From Chryseobacterium gleum (lineage in GTDB: Bacteria > Bacteroidota > Bacteroidia > UBA10329): a stretch of DNA of 64,000 nt. The stretch lies in NCBI GenBank assembly GCA_945903645.1, contig CAMDOM010000002.1, positions 62,001-126,000 of the forward strand, in the 5' to 3' direction. The notes below the pieces were generated by a model. That model ran no database searches and had not been told where the DNA came from. It saw only the letters and a program-made list of their open reading frames with translations. A program made the position numbers and the translations under genes. Positions 8,095-18,625 of this stretch are shown piece by piece. How positions within the stretch are numbered: position 1 is the stretch's first letter; the number at the start of each line of letters is the position of its first letter.

Positions 8095-8439
8095 TTAAAC
8101 CTCTGAACCAGCAGCTATCACTTCTTTGGAAGGATTGCGATAGTATACTTTACCATCCAAATACTCTTGAATAGCAATAGAAACAGGTTTTGCCAAGCGC
8201 TCGTAGGTTTTAGAAACCTCAATTTGCTCACGGTTCTCGTAGATTTCTTCCAAGCTATCTGCTGGCTGAGCGAACTCTTCCAATTTGGCGTTAAGCTCTT
8301 CTTTTATTTCTGTACCAATCTGATTGGCACGTTTGCCCAAAATGGCAATTGTTTCGAAAATATTACCTGTTTCGCTCTCTAATTGAGCAATATCGCGGGT
8401 AATAGTGTTTCTTTTAGCTTGAGAATCTTTGTATTCCAT
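8095..8439 (-). CDS. rpoZ: RNA polymerase omega subunit, Bacteroidota type
   Basis: 114 residues. The core GNIFETIAILGKRANQIGTEIKEELNAKLEEFA matches the Rpb6/omega helix (G.IYE.I.I..RAN.I) as found in Bacteroidota, where the family is diverged from proteobacterial RpoZ. It is followed by the conserved acidic stretch SLEEIYENREQIEVSKTYERLAKP. Omega helps fold and recruit beta prime. The position between bamD and coaBC matches the order I know from other flavobacteria and supports the call. The bamD stop is 1 nt upstream, so the genes are co-transcribed. Confidence 0.9.
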   Translation of the reverse strand: MEYKDSQAKRNTITRDIAQLESETGNIFETIAILGKRANQIGTEIKEELNAKLEEFAQPADSLEEIYENREQIEVSKTYERLAKPVSIAIQEYLDGKVYYRNPSKEVIAAGSEV

Positions 8440-8440
8440 G

Positions 8441-9244
8441 TTAAAGTGATTTTATCTTTTGCAATTGTGTTTTACTATCGGCACTCACCTTATCCACATC
8501 TCTAGCATACGAAGTATCAGGATACTTTTCCATGTAAGAAATGCATTCGGCAATTGTTTCATTGTAGCGCTCCACTTGCTTCGATTCGATACTATTGAAA
8601 GCAAGCAAATAACCAGATTTAATAATCATAAACCCTAATTCCTCCCTGTGACGCGAATCCGGAAAGTCCTTAATCGTATTTCGGAGTGCAAAGATAGCAG
8701 CTTTATAGTCACCTAGGCGGTAATACAGTTTTGCATGTTTATAGCTTTTGGCTTCCAATTTTGCACGCAAGCGATCCATCAAATCGTTGCACTCTGAAAC
8801 GCGCTCGCTATTCGGATATCGGTTTACAAACAACTGAATTTCGTCAATTGCTTTGTAGGTGCTGGTCTGATCCAAACTTTCTTCTGGAGAATCCAAGAAG
8901 TAGCATTTGGCATTCATAAACTGCGCTTCCTCCGCATTATCACTTCTTGGAAAGGTTTTTATGAAATTGTTAAAGTGATAGCCCGCAAGCATGTAATCTC
9001 CTAATCTATAATTACAATATGCGTAGAGATAATAGACATCCTCGGCCTTACTCGTGCCACGAAACACCGTAATCAACTCTTCCAATAAAGGAAAAGCCTT
9101 TTGGTATTTACCGTTGTCGTAATACAATTTGGCCACCTCATACTTTTTCTCAAAATCGTTGCTTTTGAGAATTTTCTGATACTTACAACCGCTATTAGCA
9201 ATTGCTACTATGAGCAAACAGGCGGCTATGGCTTTTTTAAGCAT
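8441..9244 (-). CDS. bamD: Outer membrane assembly lipoprotein BamD
   Basis: 267 residues, lipoprotein signal (AIANSGC, Cys19). It consists of TPR-like helical pairs: KYEVAKLYYDNGKYQKAFPLLEELITVFRGTSKAEDVYYLYAYCNYRLGDYMLAGYHFNNFIKTFPRSDNAEEAQFMNAKCYF, then more repeats to residue 260. This is the YfiO/BamD fold that docks on BamA in the periplasm and feeds beta-barrel proteins into the outer membrane. It is first in the minus-strand cluster. A TAATTTCG box lies 5 nt before the ATG and may be the promoter -7 element. Confidence 0.93.
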   Translation of the reverse strand: MLKKAIAACLLIVAIANSGCKYQKILKSNDFEKKYEVAKLYYDNGKYQKAFPLLEELITVFRGTSKAEDVYYLYAYCNYRLGDYMLAGYHFNNFIKTFPRSDNAEEAQFMNAKCYFLDSPEESLDQTSTYKAIDEIQLFVNRYPNSERVSECNDLMDRLRAKLEAKSYKHAKLYYRLGDYKAAIFALRNTIKDFPDSRHREELGFMIIKSGYLLAFNSIESKQVERYNETIAECISYMEKYPDTSYARDVDKVSADSKTQLQKIKSL

Positions 9245-9351
9245 GGCTGCGAAATTAAGGATTTATCTCCTTTCTAGTAGTTGTCAATTTCGCTGTGCGT
9301 ATTTGATGGGCAACTTTCTAGGAGAGAATTCATTTTAATGCCGTGTTCGGG

Positions 9352-9359
9352 TAATTTTG
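9352..9359 (+). promoter_or_regulatory. Probable -7 box of the oxoamine synthase gene
   Basis: TAATTTTG matches the Bacteroidota TAnnTTTG consensus and ends 22 nt before the ATG at 9382. No good -33 TTG was found at the right distance. Confidence 0.45.
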
Positions 9360-9381
9360 TATCATTAAATTTAACAAACTC

Positions 9382-10626
9382 ATGGATATTTTTGAACGTA
9401 TTCGAACCAATCGTGGCCCATTAGGAACACATTCAAAGGAAGCTCATGGCTATTTCACTTTCCCGAAATTGGAAGGAGAAATAGGCAATAAAATGGTGTT
9501 TAGAGGTCGAGAACGCTTGGTGTGGAGCCTCAACAACTATCTTGGATTGGCAAATCATCCCGAAGTCAGAAAAGCAGATGCACAAGGTGCTGCAGAATTT
9601 GGAATGGCTTCACCCATGGGAGCCCGGATGATGTCGGGAAATACTGACTATCACGAAAAACTTGAGCACGAATTGGCGGCCTTTGAGATGAAGGAATCTG
9701 CGATTTTACTCAATTTCGGGTACCAAGGAATGGTATCTGCAATCGATGCTTTGGTAACTCGGCATGACGTTATTGTTTATGATGCTGAATCTCACGCTTG
9801 CATTTTAGATGGTGTCCGGTTGCACATGGGCAAACGCTTTGTTTATCCTCACAACGATATTTCAAATCTTGAAAAACAGCTTCAACGAGCAACAAAACTT
9901 ACGCAAGAAACTGGTGGTGGAATTTTAGTTATTACTGAAGGTGTTTTTGGTATGTCGGGTGCTCAAGGCAAATTGAAAGAGATTGTTGCATTGAAAAAAC
10001 AATACGATTTTCGATTGTTTGTTGATGATGCACATGGTTTCGGTACACAAGGAGCTACTGGTGCTGGCACTGGCGAAGGTCAAGGTGTTCAAGATGGAAT
10101 TGATCTTTACTTCGGCACATTTGCAAAAAGCATGGCAAGTATTGGCGGATTTATAGCTGGAACCGAAAACGTAATTGACTTCTTACGCTACAATATGCGT
10201 TCTCAAATTTTTGCTAAAAGTCTTCCCATGCCACTGGTTATCGGAGCGTTGAAACGATTGGAATTGCTGCGCAACGAACCTAAACTTCGTGAAGATTTGT
10301 GGACAATCGTTCGGGCCCTTCAAAAAGGGCTGACAGAAGCTGGATTTGAAATTGGCAATACGGAATCGTGTGTAACGCCCGTTTATTTGAATGGAACTAT
10401 TCCCGAAGCTACTGCAATGATTTTCGATTTAAGGGAAAATTATGACATATTCTGCTCTATGGTAGTGTATCCCGTGGTGCCGAAAGGAATTATTCTTCTT
10501 CGTTTAATTCCAACTGCTGTGCATACATTAGAAGATGTGCGTTACACCATAGAAACTTTCACCAAAGTGCGCGGATTTCTTGAATCTGGAAAATATCAGG
10601 TGGACAAAATTGCTTCTCACGCATAA
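9382..10626 (+). CDS. Alpha-oxoamine synthase (serine palmitoyltransferase / capnine synthase-like)
   Basis: 414 residues, PLP fold type I. It shows the oxoamine synthase layout: NNYLGLANHPEVRKA, GARMMSGNTDYHEKLEHELAAF, a glycine-rich NFGYQGMVSA, DDAHGFGTQGATGAGTGE with the PLP-ring aspartate, and FGTFAKSMASIGGF with the Schiff-base lysine. The C-terminal FDLRENYDIFCSMVVYPVVPKGIILLRLIPTAVHTLEDV is typical of the Bacteroidota sphingolipid group. It probably condenses a fatty acyl thioester with serine (3-ketosphinganine) or with cysteate (capnine, a sulfonolipid common in this phylum). 2-Amino-3-ketobutyrate ligase is less likely because no threonine dehydrogenase is nearby. Confidence 0.85.
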   Translation: MDIFERIRTNRGPLGTHSKEAHGYFTFPKLEGEIGNKMVFRGRERLVWSLNNYLGLANHPEVRKADAQGAAEFGMASPMGARMMSGNTDYHEKLEHELAAFEMKESAILLNFGYQGMVSAIDALVTRHDVIVYDAESHACILDGVRLHMGKRFVYPHNDISNLEKQLQRATKLTQETGGGILVITEGVFGMSGAQGKLKEIVALKKQYDFRLFVDDAHGFGTQGATGAGTGEGQGVQDGIDLYFGTFAKSMASIGGFIAGTENVIDFLRYNMRSQIFAKSLPMPLVIGALKRLELLRNEPKLREDLWTIVRALQKGLTEAGFEIGNTESCVTPVYLNGTIPEATAMIFDLRENYDIFCSMVVYPVVPKGIILLRLIPTAVHTLEDVRYTIETFTKVRGFLESGKYQVDKIASHA

Positions 10627-10655
10627 TTTTCTTTTAGCTCAATTAAAACGTACAA

Positions 10656-11480
10656 ATGAAGAAGCTTCGCGTATTAATTCCAACAGATTTCTCAGTACTT
10701 GCCAGAAAGGCTGCGGTTTACGCACACCAACTTTCTCAAAATTTGGATGCGGAGTACGTGCTGCTGCATTGTGACGATAAATTGAGACCCACCTATGCTT
10801 TGGTAAACCACTTAGACGATGACATTCGCAAGGAAGCCATGAAAACCTTGCATGAATTGGCCATTTCTATCCAAGTGGAAACCGGTCTTCCCGCACCAAT
10901 AAAAGTTGACTTTTTAGTTGGAGATTCTATTTCTTCGTTAGAGAAATATTCGAAAGACCATCACATTGATATGGTTGTGATGGGAACAAAAGGCGAATCG
11001 GTTATCAAAAACAAATTGTTTGGTTCGGTGGCAAGTGGTGTTATGGAAAATGTTTCGTGCCCCATTTTGTTTGTTCCAGCTATCGCAGAAATTGAAATTC
11101 CTAGAAACATCGCTTTTGCCACTGACCTCACCAATTTGGATGAGGAAATAATGGAGTTGATTGCCTTTGCTCAATTCTTCACCGCAACAATTCATGTGGT
11201 GCATGTGTATCCCGACATAATTGAGCCTGACACATTTGATGAAGAAACTACGCAACTTGCGTTGATTGCCTCTACGCACTATCCAAACATCACGTTTAAT
11301 GCGGTGATGGACTCGGATATAATTGGTGGAATAAATCGTTTCATAGAATCGGATAAGCCTGACATGCTCGCCATGTTCACCTACAAGACGGGAATTCTGG
11401 AGTATCTGTTTAACGAAAGCATCAGTGAGGAATTAGTTGGACATAGCACCAAACCACTGTTGGTGCTGCGCAAAGGGTAA
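10656..11480 (+). CDS. Universal stress protein, tandem UspA domains
   Basis: 274 residues made of two Usp domains (about 1-145 and 150-274). The first has RVLIPTDFSVLARKAAVYAHQLSQ at the start and the ATP-binding G-2x-G-9x-G(S/T) region in VMGTKGESVIKNKLFGSVASGVMENVSCPILFVP. The second starts NIAFATDLTNLDEEIMELIAFA but its nucleotide loop is worn, as is common in tandem Usps of this phylum. Cytoplasmic stress-response protein of unknown partner. It follows the oxoamine synthase by 29 nt and may be co-transcribed with it. Confidence 0.88.
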   Translation: MKKLRVLIPTDFSVLARKAAVYAHQLSQNLDAEYVLLHCDDKLRPTYALVNHLDDDIRKEAMKTLHELAISIQVETGLPAPIKVDFLVGDSISSLEKYSKDHHIDMVVMGTKGESVIKNKLFGSVASGVMENVSCPILFVPAIAEIEIPRNIAFATDLTNLDEEIMELIAFAQFFTATIHVVHVYPDIIEPDTFDEETTQLALIASTHYPNITFNAVMDSDIIGGINRFIESDKPDMLAMFTYKTGILEYLFNESISEELVGHSTKPLLVLRKG

Positions 11481-11539
11481 AATCCAATTTCCTCAATAAT
11501 TGTATCGAAGAACGAAGCTTTTCAGCAAAGTTTGAAGAA

Positions 11540-13453
11540 ATGAATTCAACTCCCGAAGCAATTCTGAAGCAATACTGGGGCTTTGATTCATTTCGACCAA
11601 TCCAACGCGAAATAATTCAACAATCCTTAGATGGTAAGGATGTGCTAGCGCTGTTGCCCACTGGTGGAGGCAAGTCAATTTGTTTTCAAGTGCCAGCGCT
11701 TTGTTTAGAAGGTGTTTGTATCGTTGTTTCTCCGCTCATTGCCTTAATGAAAGACCAAGTTGCAAACCTCAATTCACGGGGGATTGCATCTATTGCGCTT
11801 CATTCTGGTTTGCGCTTTAATGAAATTGATGTTGCCTTAGACCAATGTGTTTATGGCAATATTAAATTTCTGTATCTCAGTCCCGAACGACTTAGAACCG
11901 AGATAGTCCAAGTGCGCATAAAGATGATGAAGGTGTGCCTTATTGCCGTAGATGAGGCGCATTGCATATCGCAATGGGGTTATGATTTCCGCCCTCCATA
12001 TCTACAAATAGCAGAAATACGGAAGCTGCTGCCTAAAATTCCAGTTATAGCGCTGACTGCAACGGCTACCCCTGAAGTGATAAAGGATATTCAAGCTAAA
12101 CTCAATTTCAAAAAAGAGAATGTGCTTCAGGCCAGTTTCAAAAGAGAGAATCTGGCCTACATGGTTTTTCGCGAGGAGGATTTAAAAGGGCGGCTTATGC
12201 GAATTTACCAGCGGATGCCGGGCTCTAGTGTTATCTATGTTCGCAATAGGAAACGAACGCAAGAAATAGCTAAATTCTTAACCTCCCAAGGCGTTTCAGC
12301 AACATACTACCACGCTGGTCTTTCGGCAGATGAGCGAGATACCAGACAGGAATCTTGGATTAGTGGCAAGGCTCAAGTTATGGTGGCAACCAATGCATTT
12401 GGGATGGGCATTGACAAAGCAAACGTAAGAACTGTAATTCATTTGGGATTTCCCGAGAGCTTAGAGGCCTATTTTCAAGAAGCAGGACGCGCTGGTCGTG
12501 ATGGAGAAAAAAGCTACGCTGTGGCTTTGATTATGAATGAAGACGTGAACAACTTGAGAGATAGATTGGAAAACATTTTTCCAACTCGAGAATATATAAG
12601 TATGGTTTACAATGCCTTGGGAAATTTCTTTCAATTGGCTAATGGATCAGGGTTGGAAGATTGGTTCGAATTCGACATTCGAGGATTTTGTGAGCGCTAC
12701 ACGTTAAAACCAAACGAAGTACTCCAATCCATTTCCTTTCTTGAAAAAGCCGACCATTTGATTATGTCGAGCCATAGTGATTTGCGTTCTACGCTGAGAT
12801 TCACAATGAACTCAAATGAATTGTATGATCTAGAAGTCAGAAATCCACGCACTGCCCGAGTTACCAAGGTTTTGATTCGCAGCTATGCCCGATTGTTTGA
12901 GGATTATATTCCTATAAATGAAAAACAAATTGCAAAAAGATCAGGCTTCGATTTGAAAGAAACCGTAACAATTTTGCACAAACTGAACGCTGCAAAAGTG
13001 CTGGACTATAGGCCATCGAAGGGCTTGCCTAAAATCAATTTTGTAAACGGGCGATTGCCAAAATCGCAGCTACTCATCACAAAGGAATTGTACGAAAAGC
13101 GAAAATCGGCTATTTTAACCACACTAAGGGCTGCAATTAATTACATGGAATCGCGCCTTATTTGCCGTAGCAGATTACTGCTTAGCTATTTTGGAGAATT
13201 GGAAACTCCACCCTGCGGACAATGTGATATTTGCATTGGTACCAAAGGACAACAGGTTTCCACAGAGGACTTTCAAATCGTTAGAGAGCAAATCATTCCA
13301 TTATTATTAACAGAAAAACCACTTGAACATGTGGTAAATGCAGTTCCTCGATTTTCAGAAAAACAACTACTTAAATGCATACAACTTCTAATGGACGATG
13401 GAGAAATTGAATATCTTCAAAACGGAAACTTGAAAGCTTTATCTCCAAACTGA
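11540..13453 (+). CDS. recQ: RecQ family ATP-dependent DNA helicase
   Basis: 637 residues. SF2 RecQ motifs in order: motif 0 YWGFDSFRPIQREIIQ, Walker A LLPTGGGKSICFQVPAL, DEAH box VDEAHCISQWGYDFRPPY, SAT motif TATATP, and motif VI QEAGRAGRDG. The zinc-binding RQC part is present as CRSRLLLSYFGELETPPCGQCDIC near residues 540-565. A C-terminal winged-helix-like stretch follows; I see no clear HRDC domain. It unwinds DNA 3' to 5' in recombination and fork repair. Flavobacteria often have two recQ paralogues, and this is the shorter, HRDC-less type. Confidence 0.95.
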   Translation: MNSTPEAILKQYWGFDSFRPIQREIIQQSLDGKDVLALLPTGGGKSICFQVPALCLEGVCIVVSPLIALMKDQVANLNSRGIASIALHSGLRFNEIDVALDQCVYGNIKFLYLSPERLRTEIVQVRIKMMKVCLIAVDEAHCISQWGYDFRPPYLQIAEIRKLLPKIPVIALTATATPEVIKDIQAKLNFKKENVLQASFKRENLAYMVFREEDLKGRLMRIYQRMPGSSVIYVRNRKRTQEIAKFLTSQGVSATYYHAGLSADERDTRQESWISGKAQVMVATNAFGMGIDKANVRTVIHLGFPESLEAYFQEAGRAGRDGEKSYAVALIMNEDVNNLRDRLENIFPTREYISMVYNALGNFFQLANGSGLEDWFEFDIRGFCERYTLKPNEVLQSISFLEKADHLIMSSHSDLRSTLRFTMNSNELYDLEVRNPRTARVTKVLIRSYARLFEDYIPINEKQIAKRSGFDLKETVTILHKLNAAKVLDYRPSKGLPKINFVNGRLPKSQLLITKELYEKRKSAILTTLRAAINYMESRLICRSRLLLSYFGELETPPCGQCDICIGTKGQQVSTEDFQIVREQIIPLLLTEKPLEHVVNAVPRFSEKQLLKCIQLLMDDGEIEYLQNGNLKALSPN

Positions 13454-13465
13454 GAACTGTTGAGA

Positions 13466-14473
<1,008 letters not shown>

Positions 14474-14500
14474 TTAAAAGTTTGAGTGATATTCAAAAAA

Positions 14501-14527
14501 AAAGCCTTCCAAAGTTCGGAAGGCTTT
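14501..14527 (-). terminator. Intrinsic terminator of the M43 protease gene
   Basis: AAAGCCTTCC (14501-14510) pairs with GGAAGGCTTT (14518-14527) across a 7-nt loop. Read on the minus strand the stem is followed by a run of nine T, 24 nt beyond the protease stop codon. Confidence 0.9.
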
Positions 14528-14550
14528 TCTTGACTTAACAGTAATTCGAC

Positions 14551-16740
14551 TTAATTCTTTACTATTTTCTTAACCAAAACACTGTCGTTTACGCCAATAC
14601 GAACAAAATAGATTCCTGGAGCCTGTGCTGTCATATCCACCTCAAAACGATGTGTGCCATGGCTCATTTGGCCCGCATGTAAGTCAACCACCTTGCGTCC
14701 CATTACATCTACCATAACCATTTCTACTTTAGACTCATTTTCCAAGGTCATCAGTATAGTAGAAGAAGAGTTCGTAGGATTTGGAGCAATGCTCAAGTTG
14801 ATTTCACGCTCTAATGAAGCTGCGCTAAGCGGTGCTCCTGAGATAGTTATATCATCAATATAGAAATTGTTAGATTGACCACCAGCAGTCCACTGAAACT
14901 TTACACGAACGTTATCACTTGATGCAGCACCTCCTAAGCTAATTTCAACATCTGACCAAATACTGCTAGGTGTTGGGAAATAGCTGGAGCTTGCAAGACC
15001 AGAATTCACCAATTCAAACTCAGTTAATGTTTCTCTTGGCGCACCCCAAGATTCACCGCAATCTGTAGAAACATAAACACGCAGTTGGTCAGCAGGAGTA
15101 GTATTCAGCGCTGCACCAGACCAACGGAACTTCAGTTTTGCATTAGGTACTGCACTTAAATTATAGGAAGGAGAAACAAACTCGTCTACACGACCTTCAA
15201 TATTGTCATAGTTTAAGATACGAATGGATTCATTGCCTGTGCTTCCACCCCTAGGTGCAGAATAGAACTCCCACTTATTTTCATTTCCATCGTGGTTAAA
15301 CACGCGGTAGTTTGACAGGAAATCTTCTTCTAACCAAAAGGTATCATAATAGCCCCAATCACTTTGAAATTGAGCTGTATTTGAGCTTACAACTACCATT
15401 CCTGGCATTACTTGGCTGTCTGAACCAACAGCATTAGAAACACCTAATATCACATCATAAACGCCTGGAGTATTATAGGTCACCGTTTCATTCATATCGC
15501 TAGATGTGGCTGGAGTCCCACCTGCAAATTGCCATGCATAAGTATCTACATCACCATTAAATGCATTTCCTCTAAAATCAACACGCTCACCTTCGCAAAT
15601 CATAGCGGTGGTAGCATAAAAGCTGGTCTCATTGAAATGAAACAACGCTTTTGGTGCACATTCTACGGATTCATAATCATAAGGATCAGCTGTACCAGTA
15701 CCCACCAAATTTTCTTGAGAAACAGTAAAGGCACGAACACCAGGAGAATCTGTATTGCCCTCCATAACAAAATCCATAATCTCTTTTTGACCCCATGTAA
15801 ATTGATTCATACATGGATCTGATGAATAATCCATGTAATTGCTGAACATTTCACCATCAGGATTTTCCTCATCACATACCCCAAGATTGTAAGGTGTATT
15901 GTGATTAGGTTGCCCCACGTTACCACAAATTCCAAAGTTTGGTCCGAATGCCGTTGGGGTATCATCCACCAAATCGCTACCACAATCTTCATCACCCCAA
16001 ACATGACGCAAACCCAACCAATGCCCTACTTCGTGAGTAGAAGTTCGCCCACCTTGGGAGGCCTGACCAATATTGCTAGCAATGACAACAATACCGTCAG
16101 TGGAAAGCGGACCACTTGCAGGAAACTGAGCATAACCTAAAACTGTTCCAAGACTTCCAATAGCACCGATAGATTGAACCACCCAGATATTTAAATAACT
16201 ATAAGAATTCCAATAACTTATAGCCTTAAATCCAGTCGGATCACGCACATCAACAGTATTATCTGTAAACACACGAATGATACCATCTGTGCAATTACCT
16301 AATGGGTCTTTTGTAGCCAAACGAAATTCAATATTAGAATTAGCAGCCTCATCTCTAAAGCGAACGGGAGTATTTACCGTGTCCGCATTCAAACGATTGT
16401 AATCATTATTCAACGTCTCAATTTGCTGATAGACTTTTAGATTGCTAATGTTTTCAGCTCCTCCTTTTTGAAGAATATGCACTACTACTGGAATAATTCT
16501 CTTTCCTCCTTCACGAATTACAGCCGTGTTTGGATTCTCGATATACCTTTTCAATCCTTCCTGATAAGACTCAAACTTCGCTAGGTTTTCAGGGTCTTTC
16601 AATTGCTCATGAAGAACATGATGCGAAATACACGGCTCACCTGTATGTGCATCGTGACCGATTTCATTTTGATTCTGTGCTTGAACAGCAGTTCCAGTTA
16701 GAAATGCCCCTGCTACAAAAAGATAATTTTTGAATTTCAT
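14551..16740 (-). CDS. Secreted M43 (pappalysin/cytophagalysin) zinc metalloprotease with T9SS tail
   Basis: 729 residues. Signal peptide about 1-21 (AVQAQ), prodomain to about 80, then the M43 catalytic domain with HEVGHWLGLRH at 236-246 (three zinc histidines and Glu237) and the Met-turn NYMDYSSDPCMNQFTWGQ. Next come a PKD domain (about 370-450, VDTYAWQFAGGTPATSS, TYNTPGVYDVILGVSN), a jelly-roll domain of about 150 residues (FWLEEDFLSN to NNFYIDDITISG) and a type A T9SS sorting domain (EINLSIAPNPTNSSSTI to VRIGVNDSVLVKKIVKN). It is exported by Sec and then T9SS, and digests extracellular protein. Single-gene unit with a strong terminator. Confidence 0.95.
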   Translation of the reverse strand: MKFKNYLFVAGAFLTGTAVQAQNQNEIGHDAHTGEPCISHHVLHEQLKDPENLAKFESYQEGLKRYIENPNTAVIREGGKRIIPVVVHILQKGGAENISNLKVYQQIETLNNDYNRLNADTVNTPVRFRDEAANSNIEFRLATKDPLGNCTDGIIRVFTDNTVDVRDPTGFKAISYWNSYSYLNIWVVQSIGAIGSLGTVLGYAQFPASGPLSTDGIVVIASNIGQASQGGRTSTHEVGHWLGLRHVWGDEDCGSDLVDDTPTAFGPNFGICGNVGQPNHNTPYNLGVCDEENPDGEMFSNYMDYSSDPCMNQFTWGQKEIMDFVMEGNTDSPGVRAFTVSQENLVGTGTADPYDYESVECAPKALFHFNETSFYATTAMICEGERVDFRGNAFNGDVDTYAWQFAGGTPATSSDMNETVTYNTPGVYDVILGVSNAVGSDSQVMPGMVVVSSNTAQFQSDWGYYDTFWLEEDFLSNYRVFNHDGNENKWEFYSAPRGGSTGNESIRILNYDNIEGRVDEFVSPSYNLSAVPNAKLKFRWSGAALNTTPADQLRVYVSTDCGESWGAPRETLTEFELVNSGLASSSYFPTPSSIWSDVEISLGGAASSDNVRVKFQWTAGGQSNNFYIDDITISGAPLSAASLEREINLSIAPNPTNSSSTILMTLENESKVEMVMVDVMGRKVVDLHAGQMSHGTHRFEVDMTAQAPGIYFVRIGVNDSVLVKKIVKN

Positions 16741-16889
16741 TGTGTTGATTTTATTAAAATGAGGCCGAAAACGAATGGACTTTTCCGACAGGCCGACAAA
16801 TATAAGAATAGAAAAATAGGATAAATGGAATTACCTATGCTTATTTGCTACAAAAATTCGTCATTAATTACAGTTCTAAGACCCATAAT

Positions 16890-17750
16890 TTAGAACAAAT
16901 GTTTCTCTGCATGGTAGGAGGAGCGCACCAAAGGGCCGCTTTCAACAAAGCGAAACCCCATCGCCAAACCGATGTTTTTATATTTGTCAAAAGTTTCGGG
17001 TGAAATAAACTCAACCACCGCCAAATGACCTTTGGTAGGTTGTAGATATTGTCCCAAGGTAAGTATGTCAACTCCCACAGAACGTAGGTCCTGCATGGTT
17101 TCCAGCACTTCATCCTCTGTTTCTCCCAATCCCAACATTACCCCAGATTTAGTCTTTAAACCTGCAGTTTTCAGTCGTTTTAAAAGTTCTAGACTTCTGT
17201 CGTATTTCGCTTGAATGCGCACTTGTTTGGTTAATCTGCGCACTGTTTCTAGGTTGTGAGACACTATTTCCGGTGCGACATCTATAATACGTTGCAGGTT
17301 TTCCCACTTCCCTTGAAAGTCAGGGATAAGTGTTTCCAAAGTAGTTCCTGGACTGTGTTTCCTGACAGCTCGAATTGTTGCAGCCCATATTTCTGAACCG
17401 CCATCAGTCAAATCATCTCGATCTACCGAGGTAATTACTGCATGCTTTACCTCCATCAGTTTAATACTTTGTGCGACATTGAACGGCTCAGCAATATCCA
17501 CTTCCTCGGGACGACCAGTACTTACCGCGCAAAACCCACACGATCGAGTACACACATTGCCCAAAATCATAAATGTAGCGGTTCCCGCTCCCCAGCATTC
17601 GCCCATATTGGGGCAATTTCCGCTTTCGCAAATAGTATGCAGTTTGTGCTCGCTAACAAGCCCACGCACTTTTTGATACTCTTTTCCCGTGGGAAGTTTC
17701 ACTCGAAGCCACTTGGGCTTTGGTGTTCTTACGATAGGTTGATCCTCCAT
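16890..17750 (-). CDS. lipA: Lipoyl synthase LipA
   Basis: 286 residues. Both iron-sulfur cluster motifs are present: the auxiliary [12 protein letters not shown] (CX4CX5C) and the radical [11 protein letters not shown] (CX3CX2C). It starts [25 protein letters not shown] and ends [14 protein letters not shown], with the C-terminal serine typical of LipA (RSSYH). It inserts two sulfurs into octanoyl groups on E2 and GcvH proteins. The gene lies 7 nt downstream of the outer-membrane-type gene at 17758-18588 and is probably co-transcribed with it. Confidence 0.97.
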   Translation of the reverse strand: MEDQPIVRTPKPKWLRVKLPTGKEYQKVRGLVSEHKLHTICESGNCPNMGECWGAGTATFMILGNVCTRSCGFCAVSTGRPEEVDIAEPFNVAQSIKLMEVKHAVITSVDRDDLTDGGSEIWAATIRAVRKHSPGTTLETLIPDFQGKWENLQRIIDVAPEIVSHNLETVRRLTKQVRIQAKYDRSLELLKRLKTAGLKTKSGVMLGLGETEDEVLETMQDLRSVGVDILTLGQYLQPTKGHLAVVEFISPETFDKYKNIGLAMGFRFVESGPLVRSSYHAEKHLF

Positions 17751-17757
17751 GCGCTAA

Positions 17758-18588
17758 TTACTCTTCTTTTCTATTCGCAAACTTTCGATACCAACGCGTC
17801 CCAAACTGTAAGCTGACGTAAAACGTAAGAAAATATGGGTCATTTTTAATCTTAGCCATCATGGGCACGTCTTGAAAATAGTAGTCTATGATAATACCAG
17901 TTTCAATACTAGCTATGTTTTTCTGCTGTTTAGCATAATCGAAGCTAAACCCAAACCGACCATAAATACCCGGCAGAAGGCGCATTTTATCTATTCCTTT
18001 GAACTCGGATGCACGCCCAAATATATTATCCACAAAGTGTTTTTCAGGGTCATAGCGTTCCGTAGTGATATATTCATAGGGAACCGAAGGGTAACCAATT
18101 TCCAAATAAATTGGCTTAGCCCAAGCCACCGAAAGTCCTCCAATATAGAGATATCGAATTTCAACTCCTTTATCAAATTTGGCATACATCACATTGTGGC
18201 GACCATAACCCAAGCGCGTCACTACAATCTGATTCAACTCACCGTATATGTAGCTACTGGTGTTTTCGTAATATGGGTTTACAGAACGAAGCTCCTTCGT
18301 ATGCTCCATACTAACGGCTTCCAATTCAAAAACACGTTTTCGCCTGAATGTTTTATTCTTGCTCCTACGAATAATGAGCCCCCAACCCTGAGAATGCAAT
18401 ACGCCACCACCTGTAAACTCCTGCTTGCGCAAGATTTGTGTATCTTCAAAACTTCGATTTTGGAGTTTTTCTGCAACTGAACCCTTGGGTGCAATGGGAA
18501 TTAGGTCTTCATCGTCAGTCTGGGCAAACGAAATTGACGCAACGCCAACAAAGACCAAAGTCGGAAAAAAGGCGTAAAATCGCTGCAT
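17758..18588 (-). CDS. Predicted outer-membrane beta-barrel protein, unknown function
   Basis: About 276 residues from ATG 18588 (MQRFYAFFPTLVFVG), chosen because it gives a clean signal peptide ending SFAQ and avoids overlap with the divergent osmC-type gene. The alternative ATG at 18594 adds two residues. The mature part has many short amphipathic strands (GWGLIIRRSKN, NQIVVTRLGYGRHNVMYAKFDKGVEIRYLYIGGLSVAWAKPIYLEIGY) and ends in a strand (FYVSLQFGTRWYRKFANR), consistent with a small barrel. I do not recognise the family. A TAAATTTG -7 box sits 5 nt before the 18594 ATG. Confidence 0.7.
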   Translation of the reverse strand: MQRFYAFFPTLVFVGVASISFAQTDDEDLIPIAPKGSVAEKLQNRSFEDTQILRKQEFTGGGVLHSQGWGLIIRRSKNKTFRRKRVFELEAVSMEHTKELRSVNPYYENTSSYIYGELNQIVVTRLGYGRHNVMYAKFDKGVEIRYLYIGGLSVAWAKPIYLEIGYPSVPYEYITTERYDPEKHFVDNIFGRASEFKGIDKMRLLPGIYGRFGFSFDYAKQQKNIASIETGIIIDYYFQDVPMMAKIKNDPYFLTFYVSLQFGTRWYRKFANRKEE

Positions 18589-18599
18589 CAACATTACCG

Positions 18600-18607
18600 C
18601 AAATTTA
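18600..18607 (-). promoter_or_regulatory. -7 box abutting the start codon of the 17758-18588 gene
   Basis: On the minus strand TAAATTTG fits TAnnTTTG perfectly and ends 5 nt before an ATG (18594). This implies a leaderless or nearly leaderless mRNA. Confidence 0.5.
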
Positions 18608-18625
18608 CAATAGAAACGCAAGACC

